The position numbers and the translations under genes were made by a program. DNA of 64,000 bases from CAYOHP01 sp964403795 [NCBI: uncultured bacterium] (GTDB taxonomy: Bacteria > Muiribacteriota > UBA6191 > CAZXTJ01): the NCBI GenBank assembly GCA_964403795.1, contig CAYOHP010000005.1, positions 1 to 64,000 on the forward strand, read 5' to 3'. The notes under the pieces were generated by a model. That model did no database searches. It had not been told where the DNA came from and was given only the letters and a program-made list of their open reading frames with translations. Positions 17,561 through 26,309 of this stretch are shown in pieces; position 1 is the first letter of the stretch; each line of letters begins with the position of its first letter.

Positions 17561-18787
17561 ATGGTGGCCCGCCCCCTCCGTGCCGTCGTGCTCGCCGGCT
17601 CCCTGGCGGTCGCCTGGCATGGATCCGTGCGGGCGGCTCCCGGAGACCCGCTGCCGGCCTGGGAACAGCGGATGACGACCGGCCTCGAAGCCATGTCCCA
17701 GGGCGATCTCGTCACCGCCAACGCCGAGCTCCAGGACGCCCTCAAGGCAGCCCGCCAGGAGTCCGACGCGGCCGATCCCGGGAGGCTCTCGCCACGGGAG
17801 ATCGCCCTCTCCCTCGTCTACAGCGAGCTCCGGACCCTCCAGGCATGGACCGGGTCCAAGGAGAACGCCATCCGATTCGGCCGCCTGGCGCTCAAGGCCC
17901 GCTCCCGGATCCCCGACCACGAGTCCCCCGAGTTCCAGACCCTCTACTTCGGCCTGCTCGACGTCTATCGCCAGTACGGGGCCTGGGACGAGGAGCAGAA
18001 GGCCCTGGACCGGCTGGTCTCGCTCCTCACCGCCAAGGACCCCGCCCACCCGCTCCTGCCGAGGGTCCTCGAGCGCAAGGCGGACCGCATGGCCGAGACC
18101 TTCCGGAGCGGGGAGGTCCCGGCCATCCTGCAGCAGCTGCTCTCGACGGTGGCAGCCTCTCCCCATCCCAGGCCCGGCGAACTGGCCCGGATCGAGCGCA
18201 AGCTCGGCGCCTTCGCCCTGGCGGATTCCCGCTACACCGACGCCCTCGGCCACTGGGACCGGGCGATCGCCCAGCTGAAGACCGAAGGCCGCACCGACGA
18301 CCTCCGGATCCTGGCCCTGCTCGACCTGCGAGGAGCAGCCCTCTCCCTGGTCGGCGACCTGGAGGGAGCCCGCAAGGACTTCGACACGTCCCACCGGATG
18401 CGTCGGGCGGGTTCCATGGTCATGGAGGATCCCCAGGTCGTGACCGAACTCTGGTCCTACCTCGCCCTGGCGCTCCGCAAGCATCCCACCCCGGTCTCGG
18501 TCCCGATCGTGCTCCGGGCCCTCGATGGGGTCCCCTACCTCGACGAACCGACCCGGATGTCGATCGCGGGGGACTGCCTCTGCCTGATCGAGCGCTACCG
18601 GACCGACGGACTCGCCGAGGCCGCCACCCTGGTCGCCGAGCGGACTCCCAAGGCCCAGCCCGTTCCCGAGGGAGCCGAGTTGGTGGCGGAGAACGAGTAC
18701 GCCCAGACCTGGAAGCTGAAGGACGGCACTTTCGTGGCGCGGCATCTCCCCCACCGCGCCGGCAAGCTCTGCACCGCGGCCTACTGA
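17561..18787 (+). CDS. secreted TPR-like helical-repeat protein
   Basis: The 408-residue protein has a signal peptide (1-25). A helical-repeat body follows, with TPR-like pairs: A-x-x-L-x-D-A-L at about 50-60, Y-x-x-A-L-x-H-W-D-R-A at about 225-236, and a third at about 260-285. The C-terminal 45 residues look like a small separate unit. TPR arrays bind proteins. It starts 74 bases after the vWA gene on the same strand and might belong to the same transcript, but being exported it need not share its function. It ends 16 bases from the convergent MFS gene. Confidence 0.75.
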   Translation: MVARPLRAVVLAGSLAVAWHGSVRAAPGDPLPAWEQRMTTGLEAMSQGDLVTANAELQDALKAARQESDAADPGRLSPREIALSLVYSELRTLQAWTGSKENAIRFGRLALKARSRIPDHESPEFQTLYFGLLDVYRQYGAWDEEQKALDRLVSLLTAKDPAHPLLPRVLERKADRMAETFRSGEVPAILQQLLSTVAASPHPRPGELARIERKLGAFALADSRYTDALGHWDRAIAQLKTEGRTDDLRILALLDLRGAALSLVGDLEGARKDFDTSHRMRRAGSMVMEDPQVVTELWSYLALALRKHPTPVSVPIVLRALDGVPYLDEPTRMSIAGDCLCLIERYRTDGLAEAATLVAERTPKAQPVPEGAELVAENEYAQTWKLKDGTFVARHLPHRAGKLCTAAY

Positions 18788-18803
18788 CTTCGTTTCCAGG
18801 TCT

Positions 18804-20057
18804 TCAAGCCACGGCCTGCGCCCGTCCCGGTTCCCCGTCCTCCCGTGCGAACCTCCAGAGGGCCATCACCGTCGCCAGCCGGGCCACCGTGGCGAAGGCG
18901 AACAGGTGCTCGTAGCCGTGCCTGTCCTCGCCCAGGGACCGGAGGATCCAGGCGGCCGCCAGCGAGCCGAGCACCATGCACAGCGAGCGGAGCAGGTAGA
19001 AGGTGGTCAGCACGCTGGTCCGCTCCTCGCGGCGGATCGCCTCGAAGAAGAGCAGGAAGGTGGCGAGCTCGTAGGCCGACCAGACGGTGCCGGACCACAG
19101 CGCCACCGAGAGCAGGTATCCCATGTGGTCCGAGAGGGTCCAGAACAAGGGGAGCGGGATCAGGCCCAGGACCCCGATCCAGAGCAGGGCCGTGGTGCCG
19201 TAGCGCTCGGAGACCCGGCCCCAGAGCGGCAGGATGAAGATCCTCGCCAGGTAGGGGACGGCCAGGACCGCCACCCACTCGAAATAGCCGAGGCCGACCC
19301 TCTCGAGCAGGTAGGGCGAGAAGAACGGCGCCGAGAGGTGGACCGTGAAGGTGGCGGTGAGCATCACCACCAGCAGCCGCCCATCGCGTGCGACCCTTCG
19401 CCGCGAGAAGAGCTCCGTCCAGGCCACCCCGCGCTCGGGGACCTCGGCCGCCTCGCCCTCCCGCTGGGAGGCCATGAGGCGGGCCGACACCGCCCGGGCC
19501 ATGAAGGCCGTCGCGAACAGGAGCCCGAACGCCTCCAGGCGCAGGCCCCGCCGGGTCCATTCGTCCAGGAAGGCGCCGCTCGCCAGCAGGGTCAGGCCCG
19601 TGGCCACCTGCGAGGCCCGGCTCCGGGAGGCGAAGTAGCGGGCCCGGAGCCGCCGGGGGACCAGCGCCTCGACCCAGGTGTTCCAGGCCGGTCCCGCCGC
19701 CAGTCCGGCGCCCCAGTAGACCGAGACGATCGAGAACAGGAGCACCGTCGGGACGGTCCCGTGGAACGCAGCGCCGGCCAGGGGCAGGTAGCAAAGGGCC
19801 TGCACGGTCACGCAGGCGACCGCCCACCGACGATTGGAGCCGAGCCACGCCACCCCCCGGGGAGTGGCGAGCTGGAGCAGGGATCCGGCCATGAGCGGGA
19901 CCGTCGACAGGAGCGCAGCCAGCCACTCGGGAAGGCCGAGAGCCAGGCCGAAAGGCGTCAGGTAGGACTCCCCGCCCCCTACCATGACGCTGAAGGCCAG
20001 GATCTCCAGGTACATGATCCGGAGATCGCGCCGATACGGACTCTCGGGGCGGCTCAA
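18804..20057 (-). CDS. MFS transporter
   Basis: About twelve hydrophobic segments in 417 residues fit the major facilitator superfamily. A central charged loop (about 200-225) separates the halves, and the loop motif WGRVSERYG lies near residue 285. The substrate is unknown. The listed start is a TTG; an ATG at 20015 would remove 14 residues. It lies 20 bases downstream of the PknB-like kinase gene on the same strand, so the kinase may regulate transport or share its signal. Confidence 0.8.
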   Translation of the reverse strand: MSRPESPYRRDLRIMYLEILAFSVMVGGGESYLTPFGLALGLPEWLAALLSTVPLMAGSLLQLATPRGVAWLGSNRRWAVACVTVQALCYLPLAGAAFHGTVPTVLLFSIVSVYWGAGLAAGPAWNTWVEALVPRRLRARYFASRSRASQVATGLTLLASGAFLDEWTRRGLRLEAFGLLFATAFMARAVSARLMASQREGEAAEVPERGVAWTELFSRRRVARDGRLLVVMLTATFTVHLSAPFFSPYLLERVGLGYFEWVAVLAVPYLARIFILPLWGRVSERYGTTALLWIGVLGLIPLPLFWTLSDHMGYLLSVALWSGTVWSAYELATFLLFFEAIRREERTSVLTTFYLLRSLCMVLGSLAAAWILRSLGEDRHGYEHLFAFATVARLATVMALWRFAREDGEPGRAQAVA

Positions 20058-20077
20058 GCGGATCCGAGACTACAGGA

Positions 20078-21400
20078 TCAGGCGAGTCCCAGCACTACCT
20101 CGTGGAGCCCCCGGGCCGGACCCTCCCGGGTGAGGAGCCCCAGGGTCGATCCCGGAACCCTCGCCAGGATCCCCAGGACATCCAGGATGCCCCGGACCAG
20201 GAGCCCCCCCCGCATCCAACTCGGCAGGCCCCGCAGCATGTCCTGGGCCGGTTCGATCCGTCCCTCGGCCAGCCGCAGCAGCGCCAGGTCGAGAAGGATT
20301 TCCTGGTTGTGCGGCTCGTACTCGAGGGCCAGTTCCAGGGCCGCGATGGCCGACTCCTGGCGCCCCCTCGCCCGCTCGACCTCGGCCTTCAGGTGCAGGG
20401 CGTCGGGGGCGATGGCGGGGGAGAGTCGATCGCACAAGCGCCGGACCTCGATCTCGGCCTCTTCGATGTCCCTCCGGCCGAGTGCCCGGCTGACCGCGTC
20501 CAGGCGCTGGTCCTCGCGACTGCCCCAGACCAGCTGGGCAAGTTCCGAGTCCGGATCGGCCCGCATCAGGCCCAGGTCGATCAGTACCGTCCGCATGTCC
20601 GGCGTCCGCTCCTCGACGTCGTCGGCGAGCATCCGCATGCAGAGCGCGTCGATTTCCGGGGGGATCCCCGGGACGAGCCTCGAAGGAGGCGAGAGCATGG
20701 AGGTCTCCGCCATCGCCATCTCCTGGTAGGTTCCCGGTTCGATCGCCTTCTGCCCGGTGAGCATCTCGTAGAGGACCGCTCCCAGGCTGAACACGTCGGC
20801 CCGGTGGTCGGTCAGGCGTCCCAGCCGCTGCTCCGGCGGGGCATAGGCCATGGTGCCCATGATCGACCCCTTCTGGGAGAGGAGCAGCTCGTCCTCGGCC
20901 CGGGCGATCCCGAAGTCGAGGAGCTTGGCCCGCCCGTCCTTCCGCACCACCACGTTGTCGGGCTTCACGTCCCGGTGCACCACCTGGTGGCCGTGGGCGG
21001 CATGCAGCGCGCTCGCCACGTCCTCGACCACCCACATGGCCCGGGTCAGCGGGAGCTTGCCGCCGCTCTCCGAGAGGACCTCTCCCAGCGGCAGGCCCCG
21101 GACGAACTCCATGGCGAGGAAGACGGGGATCCCCGGTGCCGAGCCGATCTCGTGGACCCTGGGGACCAGCGGGTGGTCGATGAGGCGATAGATCTCGCCC
21201 TCCCGGCGCATCCGGGCCACCACCCGGTCGTTGCGGGCGTGTTGGGGGAGCAGGAACTTGATCGCGACGAACTCGCCCTGCAGGAAGTCGTAGGCCAGAT
21301 GGACCTCCGCCATCCCGCCGACGCCCAGGGTCGCGATGATGTAGTACCGGCCGAAGAAGCACCCGGGCTCCCGGCCCAGCGGTACCGGTGCCTGCCTCAC
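20078..21400 (-). CDS. active PknB-like Ser/Thr kinase with helical C-terminus
   Basis: This kinase keeps every catalytic motif. Counting from the chosen GTG: glycine loop LGVGGMAEV (about 26-34), VAIK Lys about 48, HRDVKPDN (about 142-149), DFG (about 162-164) and APPEQ (about 187-191). The C-terminal 150 residues are helical and TPR-like (ALELALEYEPHNQEILLDLA). There is no membrane segment, so it is cytoplasmic. I chose GTG 21400 because TACGCT ends six bases before it; an upstream ATG at 21436 would contain that box inside the gene. The MFS gene follows by 20 bases. Confidence 0.88.
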   Translation of the reverse strand: MRQAPVPLGREPGCFFGRYYIIATLGVGGMAEVHLAYDFLQGEFVAIKFLLPQHARNDRVVARMRREGEIYRLIDHPLVPRVHEIGSAPGIPVFLAMEFVRGLPLGEVLSESGGKLPLTRAMWVVEDVASALHAAHGHQVVHRDVKPDNVVVRKDGRAKLLDFGIARAEDELLLSQKGSIMGTMAYAPPEQRLGRLTDHRADVFSLGAVLYEMLTGQKAIEPGTYQEMAMAETSMLSPPSRLVPGIPPEIDALCMRMLADDVEERTPDMRTVLIDLGLMRADPDSELAQLVWGSREDQRLDAVSRALGRRDIEEAEIEVRRLCDRLSPAIAPDALHLKAEVERARGRQESAIAALELALEYEPHNQEILLDLALLRLAEGRIEPAQDMLRGLPSWMRGGLLVRGILDVLGILARVPGSTLGLLTREGPARGLHEVVLGLA

Positions 21401-21406
21401 GCCTGG

Positions 21407-21412
21407 AGCGTA
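21407..21412 (-). promoter_or_regulatory. -10 box TACGCT of the PknB-like kinase, leaderless type
   Basis: On the minus strand TACGCT is followed by six bases and the GTG start. The same box and spacing occur before the pseudokinase at 38006 and the radical SAM gene at 23196. Confidence 0.5.
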
Positions 21413-21540
21413 GGCGCGCCGGGGGTCCTTCCCCATGGACCCCGGGCGACCGGACGAGATCCGGTCGGGAACCCCGGGAGTTCGGCGGCCCGGCTTGCCG
21501 GGACAGGGGACCGGCCGTACCCTGCTGGCGGGAGGATCGG

Positions 21541-21732
21541 GTGTCCGACCGGGAGCGCCACGTCTCCGAGCTGGCCGCCATCTACCGGCGGCACTTCACC
21601 GCGCCGGGCTACCGCGAGGGGAGCGAGGCCCTCGACGAGGCCGAGCGCTACCACCGCTCCCTCGCCGAGGCCCACGGCGAGGCCTACGCCCGCGAGGTCG
21701 ATCGCCTCGCCTACCGGATCGGCCACGGGTGA
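21541..21732 (+). CDS. small protein, unknown (63 residues)
   Basis: A small, charged, helical protein starting at GTG 21541 with GGGAGGA upstream; a TACCCT box at 21518-21523 suits a short leader. It contains many Arg, Glu, Ala, Tyr and His residues (AAIYRRHFTAPGYREGSEAL near the start) and no membrane segment. Its stop overlaps the GTG of the next gene, a four-helix membrane protein, so the two are coupled and may interact. The family is not recognised. Confidence 0.65.
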   Translation: MSDRERHVSELAAIYRRHFTAPGYREGSEALDEAERYHRSLAEAHGEAYAREVDRLAYRIGHG

Positions 21733-22118
21733 CTCCGGCCTCCGGGGCCCGGTCCCGGCTGGCCGGCGCCCTGGTGCTGGCGATGCCGGTGTCGCTCCTG
21801 GCCGGCGCCCTGGCCGCCTGGTCCTGGACCCGCCATCCCCTCCCCGCGGCCCGGGTGGCAGCCCTGGGCGTGGTCCTGCTGGCGTCCTCGGGCGCCGCGG
21901 TCAGCGCCTCGGCCCGGTCCCGGCTCGAGGCGACCGGCCTGCGCGCCCTGGTCGGCTTCGGCTCCGGGCTCGCTGTCCTGTGGGGCGCACTGCTCTCCGG
22001 CGGCCCGGAGTTCCCGCGGGCGGGCGACGTCCTGGTCGCCTCGATCCTGGTCCTCCTCGTCCCCACCTGGAGGGCGGCCGTCACCGCGCCCCTGCCCATC
22101 ACACGGGAAACAGCCTGA
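21729..22118 (+). CDS. small four-helix membrane protein, unknown
   Basis: Counting from the GTG at 21729, 129 residues contain four hydrophobic segments (about 10-31, 41-57, 69-87, 97-110) with short Arg-rich loops. The start overlaps the previous stop as GTGA. The last 20 bases overlap the 3' end of the convergent radical SAM gene. I recognise no family. Confidence 0.65.
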   Translation: MTPASGARSRLAGALVLAMPVSLLAGALAAWSWTRHPLPAARVAALGVVLLASSGAAVSASARSRLEATGLRALVGFGSGLAVLWGALLSGGPEFPRAGDVLVASILVLLVPTWRAAVTAPLPITRETA

Positions 22119-23196
22119 GCTGACGTCCGCCGGGCGGGACGAAGGCGTCGGTGCGCAGGTCGGGTCCCCGGGTCGCCAGCCCGTGCCGGCGGCAGGCGGC
22201 CTGGAAGAGCTGGCGGACCGCTTCGGCCCTGGCCCCGTCGCCTTTCATCCGCTTGCCCGGTCGGGTGTCGTTCAACCTTCCCCGATGGGCCTCCCGCACC
22301 TGGCCGAGAACCCGATCGGCCCGTTCCGGCACCTCGCTCCGCAGCCAGTCCTCGAAGAGCGGTGCGACTCCCAGGGGGAGCCTCAGCAGGGTGTACCCGG
22401 CGAAGCTCGCTCCCGCCCCGGCCACCGCCGCCACCAGGTCCGGGACCTCCTCGTCGGTGAGCGCCGGGATGATGGGTGCCAGCAGGGCGCCGACCGGCAC
22501 ACCGGCCCGTGACAGCGCGCGGATGGTCTCGAGCCGGGCCGCGACCGAGGAGGTCCTCGGCTCCAGTCGCCTGCGGAGCTCGTCGCGAAGGGTCGTCACC
22601 GAGATCGCCACCGCCACCGCACCGTGCTCCGCCAAGGCCGCGAGGTGATCCAGGTCCCGGAGCACCAGCCGGTTCTTGGTCACGATCTTGACCGGGTGGC
22701 GGGTGCGGGCCAGGACCTCCAGGCACGCCCGGGTGATCCCCAGGCGCTTCTCGACCGGCTGCCAGGCATCGGTCACGCCCGAGAGCGCCATCACCTCGGG
22801 GTGGTAGCCGGGACGGGAGAGCTCGGCCTCGAGCAGGCTGGCGGCCTGGCGCTTCACCACGATCCGGGTCTCGAACTCGAGTCCCGGCGAGAACCCCAGG
22901 TACTCGTGGTAGGGCCGGGCATAGCAGTAGGAGCAGCCATGCTCGCAACCCCGGTAGGGATTCACGCTGATCGCGAAGCCGAGGTCGGGGCTGTCGTTGC
23001 GGGTCAGGACCGAACGGGAGGCGTCGTCGAGGAATTCGGTCCGAGGCGAGGGCTCCGATTCCTCCGGATCGGCGCCGGCCAGGAAGTCCGGATCGGGCTC
23101 GACCGACCGCCCTTCGAACCGGTTGGGAAGATCCCTCCCGGTGCCGCGCCCTCGCCGCATGCCGGTCCCACGGTCGCCGGGCGCATCCTCCGCCAT
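22099..23196 (-). CDS. PA0069-family radical SAM protein
   Basis: This family resembles the spore-photoproduct-lyase branch of radical SAM enzymes; its reaction is not known. The cluster motif is CEHGCSYCYAR, the three cysteines that bind the [4Fe-4S] cluster (about residues 84, 88 and 91). The preceding ISVNPYRG and following SGVTDAWQPVEK are family hallmarks. I chose the ATG at 23196 (365 residues) because TTGATC, 17 bases and TACGCT lead to it with a six-base gap; an ATG at 23217 would extend it by seven residues. The C-terminus ends in GRQLRLFPV. Confidence 0.9.
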   Translation of the reverse strand: MAEDAPGDRGTGMRRGRGTGRDLPNRFEGRSVEPDPDFLAGADPEESEPSPRTEFLDDASRSVLTRNDSPDLGFAISVNPYRGCEHGCSYCYARPYHEYLGFSPGLEFETRIVVKRQAASLLEAELSRPGYHPEVMALSGVTDAWQPVEKRLGITRACLEVLARTRHPVKIVTKNRLVLRDLDHLAALAEHGAVAVAISVTTLRDELRRRLEPRTSSVAARLETIRALSRAGVPVGALLAPIIPALTDEEVPDLVAAVAGAGASFAGYTLLRLPLGVAPLFEDWLRSEVPERADRVLGQVREAHRGRLNDTRPGKRMKGDGARAEAVRQLFQAACRRHGLATRGPDLRTDAFVPPGGRQLRLFPV

Positions 23197-23202
23197 GCCG
23201 GA

Positions 23203-23231
23203 AGCGTACGTGAACATCCGATCAGGATCAA
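23203..23231 (-). promoter_or_regulatory. promoter TTGATC-17-TACGCT of the radical SAM gene
   Basis: On the minus strand the -35 box TTGATC (23226-23231) and the -10 box TACGCT (23203-23208) are separated by 17 bases. The ATG lies six bases beyond, which implies a leaderless transcript. The promoter overlaps the 3' end of the pseudopilin gene. Confidence 0.6.
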
Positions 23232-23839
23232 GGGATCCGGCGCCGGAGCTCCCGCTTCAGGCCCTCGTTGGTAGCCGGGCACTGGCTCATGGTCAGGCCG
23301 GGTCGCCCGAGCACCAGGGGGCAGTACAGGGTCCGCATGGTCCGGTGGTGTCCCGAGGCCGCGCCATCGATCTCGAGCGTCGCCCGGCCTGCCTGCAGAT
23401 GCTGGACCCCGGACTCGCTGGCGAAACCGTTCTCGCCCTCGACTCCCAGCTCCTCCCGGGTCAGGAAGCGGAACCGGAGCCGGATCGTCCAGCCGGTCGC
23501 CTCCAAGGTCGCCTTCAACCGCTCGGTCAGGAGCAGGGGATTCGAACCCGGGATCCACTCGCCGTCCACGAACTTGCCCGGCTGCCACAGCCCGGTCTCG
23601 AGCCGCCCCGGAGCCCGGGGCTCCTCCCCGAAGGCGTTGTAGAGGGTCAGGAAGTCGGCGGCCTCCACCCGGTCCCAGACCTCCTGGACCAGGAACCGGA
23701 CCTCGCGGCGACGATCGGTGGCGGCGATCGACCGGCTGGAGGTGCGCAGCAGCCCGAACAGGGGCACGGCGAAGAGCGCCAGTACCAGCGCCGCCACCGA
23801 GACCTCGACCAGGGTGAAGGCCCGTCTCGCACTCCTCAT
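23228..23839 (-). CDS. minor pseudopilin, I/H-like (cluster A)
   Basis: A 203-residue prepilin. The leader RRA|FTLVE is followed by a 20-residue hydrophobic helix with Glu at position 5. The residue before the cut is Ala rather than the usual Gly, which prepilin peptidase tolerates in some substrates. The globular domain after about residue 35 has a WIPGSNP loop and one late Cys pair candidate. The ATG overlaps the stop of the J-like gene (ATGA). It is the last gene of cluster A. It likely joins a short pseudopilus tip for type II secretion or a type IV pilus. Confidence 0.8.
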   Translation of the reverse strand: MRSARRAFTLVEVSVAALVLALFAVPLFGLLRTSSRSIAATDRRREVRFLVQEVWDRVEAADFLTLYNAFGEEPRAPGRLETGLWQPGKFVDGEWIPGSNPLLLTERLKATLEATGWTIRLRFRFLTREELGVEGENGFASESGVQHLQAGRATLEIDGAASGHHRTMRTLYCPLVLGRPGLTMSQCPATNEGLKRELRRRIP

Positions 23840-24699
23840 TCGACCACCTCGTGTTCGTGCTCGCTCGCGTCGTCGTAGGGATCGTTCTCGAGGACCACCA
23901 GGCCCTGGGGCCGGATCCAGTCCAGGGGGACCTGGTCGAGCTGATAGCGGTCGTGGAGGCGCGCCTGCCGCGGCGGCTCCGGGAGGAAGGCCAGGATGGG
24001 GTAGGGTGCCTTGGCGCGCTTCAAGGTGAGGAGGCAGGCGTACTGGCTCTCCACGCCCTTCAAGTGGAAGACCCGTTCCTCGGCATGACGCGCCGCAACC
24101 TCGTCGCCCCGGGTCCCGCCCATCCGCGGCTCGATCTCGACCCGGATCGCATGACGCGGGGAGACCCCGATGGTCCCTGCCTCGTCGGCATCGAGGTACG
24201 AGAAGCGCACCGCGCCCAGGGGCTGGCGGTTCACCAGCTTCCCGTTGCGCAGCAGATCGACTCCGCCCCCGCCGGCGTCCACCACCCGGTACTCCATGCG
24301 GCGGCCTACGAGGGTGAGTTTGCGGCTCTCCCGGGCGAAGCGTCGGTGGTGGTAGGCGTACCAGACCAGGGCCGGCCCCTCGTCGCGGGCCTCGAGGGAG
24401 ACCGGCTCGACCACGCTGGGGAAGGCCGCGAAGTCGAAGCCGTCCCCCACCACGACCCGGTCGAGGTCCACCCGCATCCGGTCGAGCAGACGGTAGGCCT
24501 CGTCCCGGGCCGCGGCATGCTCGGTCACCTGCGTCATGCCGCGGCTCCCGGTCCCGAACATCGCCAGGGCGCCACCGATCACCAGCGACCCGAGGACCGC
24601 CGCGATCAGGCCTTCGAGGGCGGTGAACCCGCGGCGGCACCGGGAACCGCCCGCAGCCGGCGGACGGCTCCGGGCCGGGACCTCACTCGGCGCTGCCAC
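23836..24699 (-). CDS. minor pseudopilin, J-like (cluster A)
   Basis: A 287-residue prepilin with a longer basic leader. The cleavage motif is RRG|FTALE with Glu5, followed by the hydrophobic helix GLIAAVLGSLVIGGALAMF. The large globular domain fits GspJ-like minor pseudopilins, which sit below the K subunit at the tip. The start overlaps the 3' end of the K-like gene by 17 bases, and the stop overlaps the next start. The acidic C-terminus ends in a Glu/His-rich stretch. Confidence 0.8.
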   Translation of the reverse strand: MAAPSEVPARSRPPAAGGSRCRRGFTALEGLIAAVLGSLVIGGALAMFGTGSRGMTQVTEHAAARDEAYRLLDRMRVDLDRVVVGDGFDFAAFPSVVEPVSLEARDEGPALVWYAYHHRRFARESRKLTLVGRRMEYRVVDAGGGGVDLLRNGKLVNRQPLGAVRFSYLDADEAGTIGVSPRHAIRVEIEPRMGGTRGDEVAARHAEERVFHLKGVESQYACLLTLKRAKAPYPILAFLPEPPRQARLHDRYQLDQVPLDWIRPQGLVVLENDPYDDASEHEHEVVE

Positions 24700-26116
24700 T
24701 GCCGGCCCTCCTCGAGCCCGCCGTCGCCGCGCTGCCGCTGCCGGCCCGGTCGCGGTCTTCCCGAGCCCCTCCCTCGACGGTCCGACGGCCTGTGCCCGCC
24801 CCTCCTTCCATCACACCCAGGCCCTGGGTCGAGGCCACCGGGAAGGGATAGAGGCGGGATCCCGAGGTAGAGGGCAGCTCGGCGTAGATCGGATCGATCA
24901 GCACCTTCAAGGGGTCGTAGCGCACCCCCGATCCCGGCATCGCCAGGTTGCGCCTGGCCTCGGACTCGTCGGGCGGGAACATCTCGGCGATCTGGTGCGG
25001 GGACACGTCATGGGCCTGCAGGCTCCGCACCAGCGACGCCGTCATGTTGTCGAGGATGGCTTCCCACTCGAGCTTCTGGAAGAGGCGGTAGGTGGTGTGG
25101 TGCACCTCGCCCCCCATCCCGGCCGCTCCCTCGCCCCCGAAGCCCATGATGGCGGAGATCTCGAGCAGGTAGGTCTTGTCGGCCCCCAGTTCCTTGCTGC
25201 GGAGGAAGGACGAGGTCACGGTGACCTCGGTATCCGAGGAGATCAAGGCCCCGGTCCTCAGGTCCCCGACCAGGTGGGCGATGGCCAGGGCGGGATTGGC
25301 CCCGCAGCTCGCCATGCGTTGGGCCGCGTCCTGGCCCACCGAGCGCATCGCGTCGCCCCATGCCTCCTTCAGTTCCTCGAGGTCGAAGCCGTCGGTCCGG
25401 CGCACTGCGGGCCCGCCTGCCGAGGGCTTGTAGAAGAGCTTGGCGACCTTCTGCAAGGGGGTCGAGTCGTCGCCGGCGGAGTTCTTCGGCGTGGTGTGGT
25501 CCCCCGACTTGCTGGCGAACATCCAGCGCTCGATCCCCACCGCCTGCGACCAGTTCCAGAACTCGCTGTCGAGCTGGGGCGCGGGCGGCGCCTCGCCCCG
25601 GTTCCTCGCCTTCTCGATCGACTCCTTGTCGACGCCGAGCTCGCGACCCACGTCGTTCCAGAATCCCCGCAGCTGCTCCAGCTTCGCCTCGTCGTAGCCC
25701 TTGGTCTCGATCTCCTCGAGCACCTGTTCGAGCTGCTCCTTGGGCGGGACCTTGCGGGCCAGCTCGTCGGGACCGATCCGCCCGGCCCGCACCAGGACGC
25801 GCGGGCGCATGCCCGCCGGGATCCCGGGAACCTCCACGTCCCGCCCCGCGGTCATCCGCACCGGGACCTCGACCGGGGCCAGCTCCTCGAGGGCCGAGTC
25901 GTCGAGCGCCAGGCTCACCTTCCCGTTGTTGACGAGCAGGGCCGCCTCCTCGGTGGCCAGCCGCGCCACCTCGAGCGCGCCTTCCCGCATCCCCTGGTGG
26001 AACTCGCGCCGACCCATGCCCCGGGACAAGGTGGCGGCCGACATGCCCATGATCCCGAGCACGACCCCGACCCAGATCACCGCGACGATCGATCCGCGCC
26101 TCTGGAGCTTCGCCAT
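24683..26116 (-). CDS. large pseudopilin, GspK/PilX-like, without Glu5 (cluster A)
   Basis: The 477-residue protein starts QRRG|SIVAV, then a hydrophobic helix (about 9-28). Position 5 after the cut is Val, not Glu. GspK tip subunits also lack Glu5 and are the largest pseudopilins, which fits. Counting from the chosen ATG at 26116, the SASxxxR-like helix REGALEVARLATEEAALLV (36-54) follows. The C-terminus is Gly/Ser/Arg-rich and low in complexity. GAGAGG lies upstream of the ATG; an ATG at about 26188 is possible. It is the first gene of cluster A, divergent from the peptide-binding lipoprotein. Confidence 0.75.
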   Translation of the reverse strand: MAKLQRRGSIVAVIWVGVVLGIMGMSAATLSRGMGRREFHQGMREGALEVARLATEEAALLVNNGKVSLALDDSALEELAPVEVPVRMTAGRDVEVPGIPAGMRPRVLVRAGRIGPDELARKVPPKEQLEQVLEEIETKGYDEAKLEQLRGFWNDVGRELGVDKESIEKARNRGEAPPAPQLDSEFWNWSQAVGIERWMFASKSGDHTTPKNSAGDDSTPLQKVAKLFYKPSAGGPAVRRTDGFDLEELKEAWGDAMRSVGQDAAQRMASCGANPALAIAHLVGDLRTGALISSDTEVTVTSSFLRSKELGADKTYLLEISAIMGFGGEGAAGMGGEVHHTTYRLFQKLEWEAILDNMTASLVRSLQAHDVSPHQIAEMFPPDESEARRNLAMPGSGVRYDPLKVLIDPIYAELPSTSGSRLYPFPVASTQGLGVMEGGAGTGRRTVEGGAREDRDRAGSGSAATAGSRRAGSGSAE

Positions 26117-26296
26117 CCTGATCCTCTCGTTCCCGACCCGGATCGGCTCCGGGTGGCTCCCGTCCATCCGCAAGACCGATGCCCGCATGCATCGCTCTCC
26201 CGGGAAGGCAGGGATGCCGGTCTCCAGCCTGGCGAGCGAAGTCCCCGGGTCAATTTGCCTCGATCGGCACGCCAGGGAGGGACGTCCTGCCCCTGG

Positions 26297-26302
26297 TACC
26301 CT
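26297..26302 (+). promoter_or_regulatory. -10 box TACCCT of the lipoprotein gene, leaderless type
   Basis: TACCCT ends seven bases before the ATG at 26310. No -35 box or ribosome site is apparent. Confidence 0.4.
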
Positions 26303-26309
26303 GGGCGCC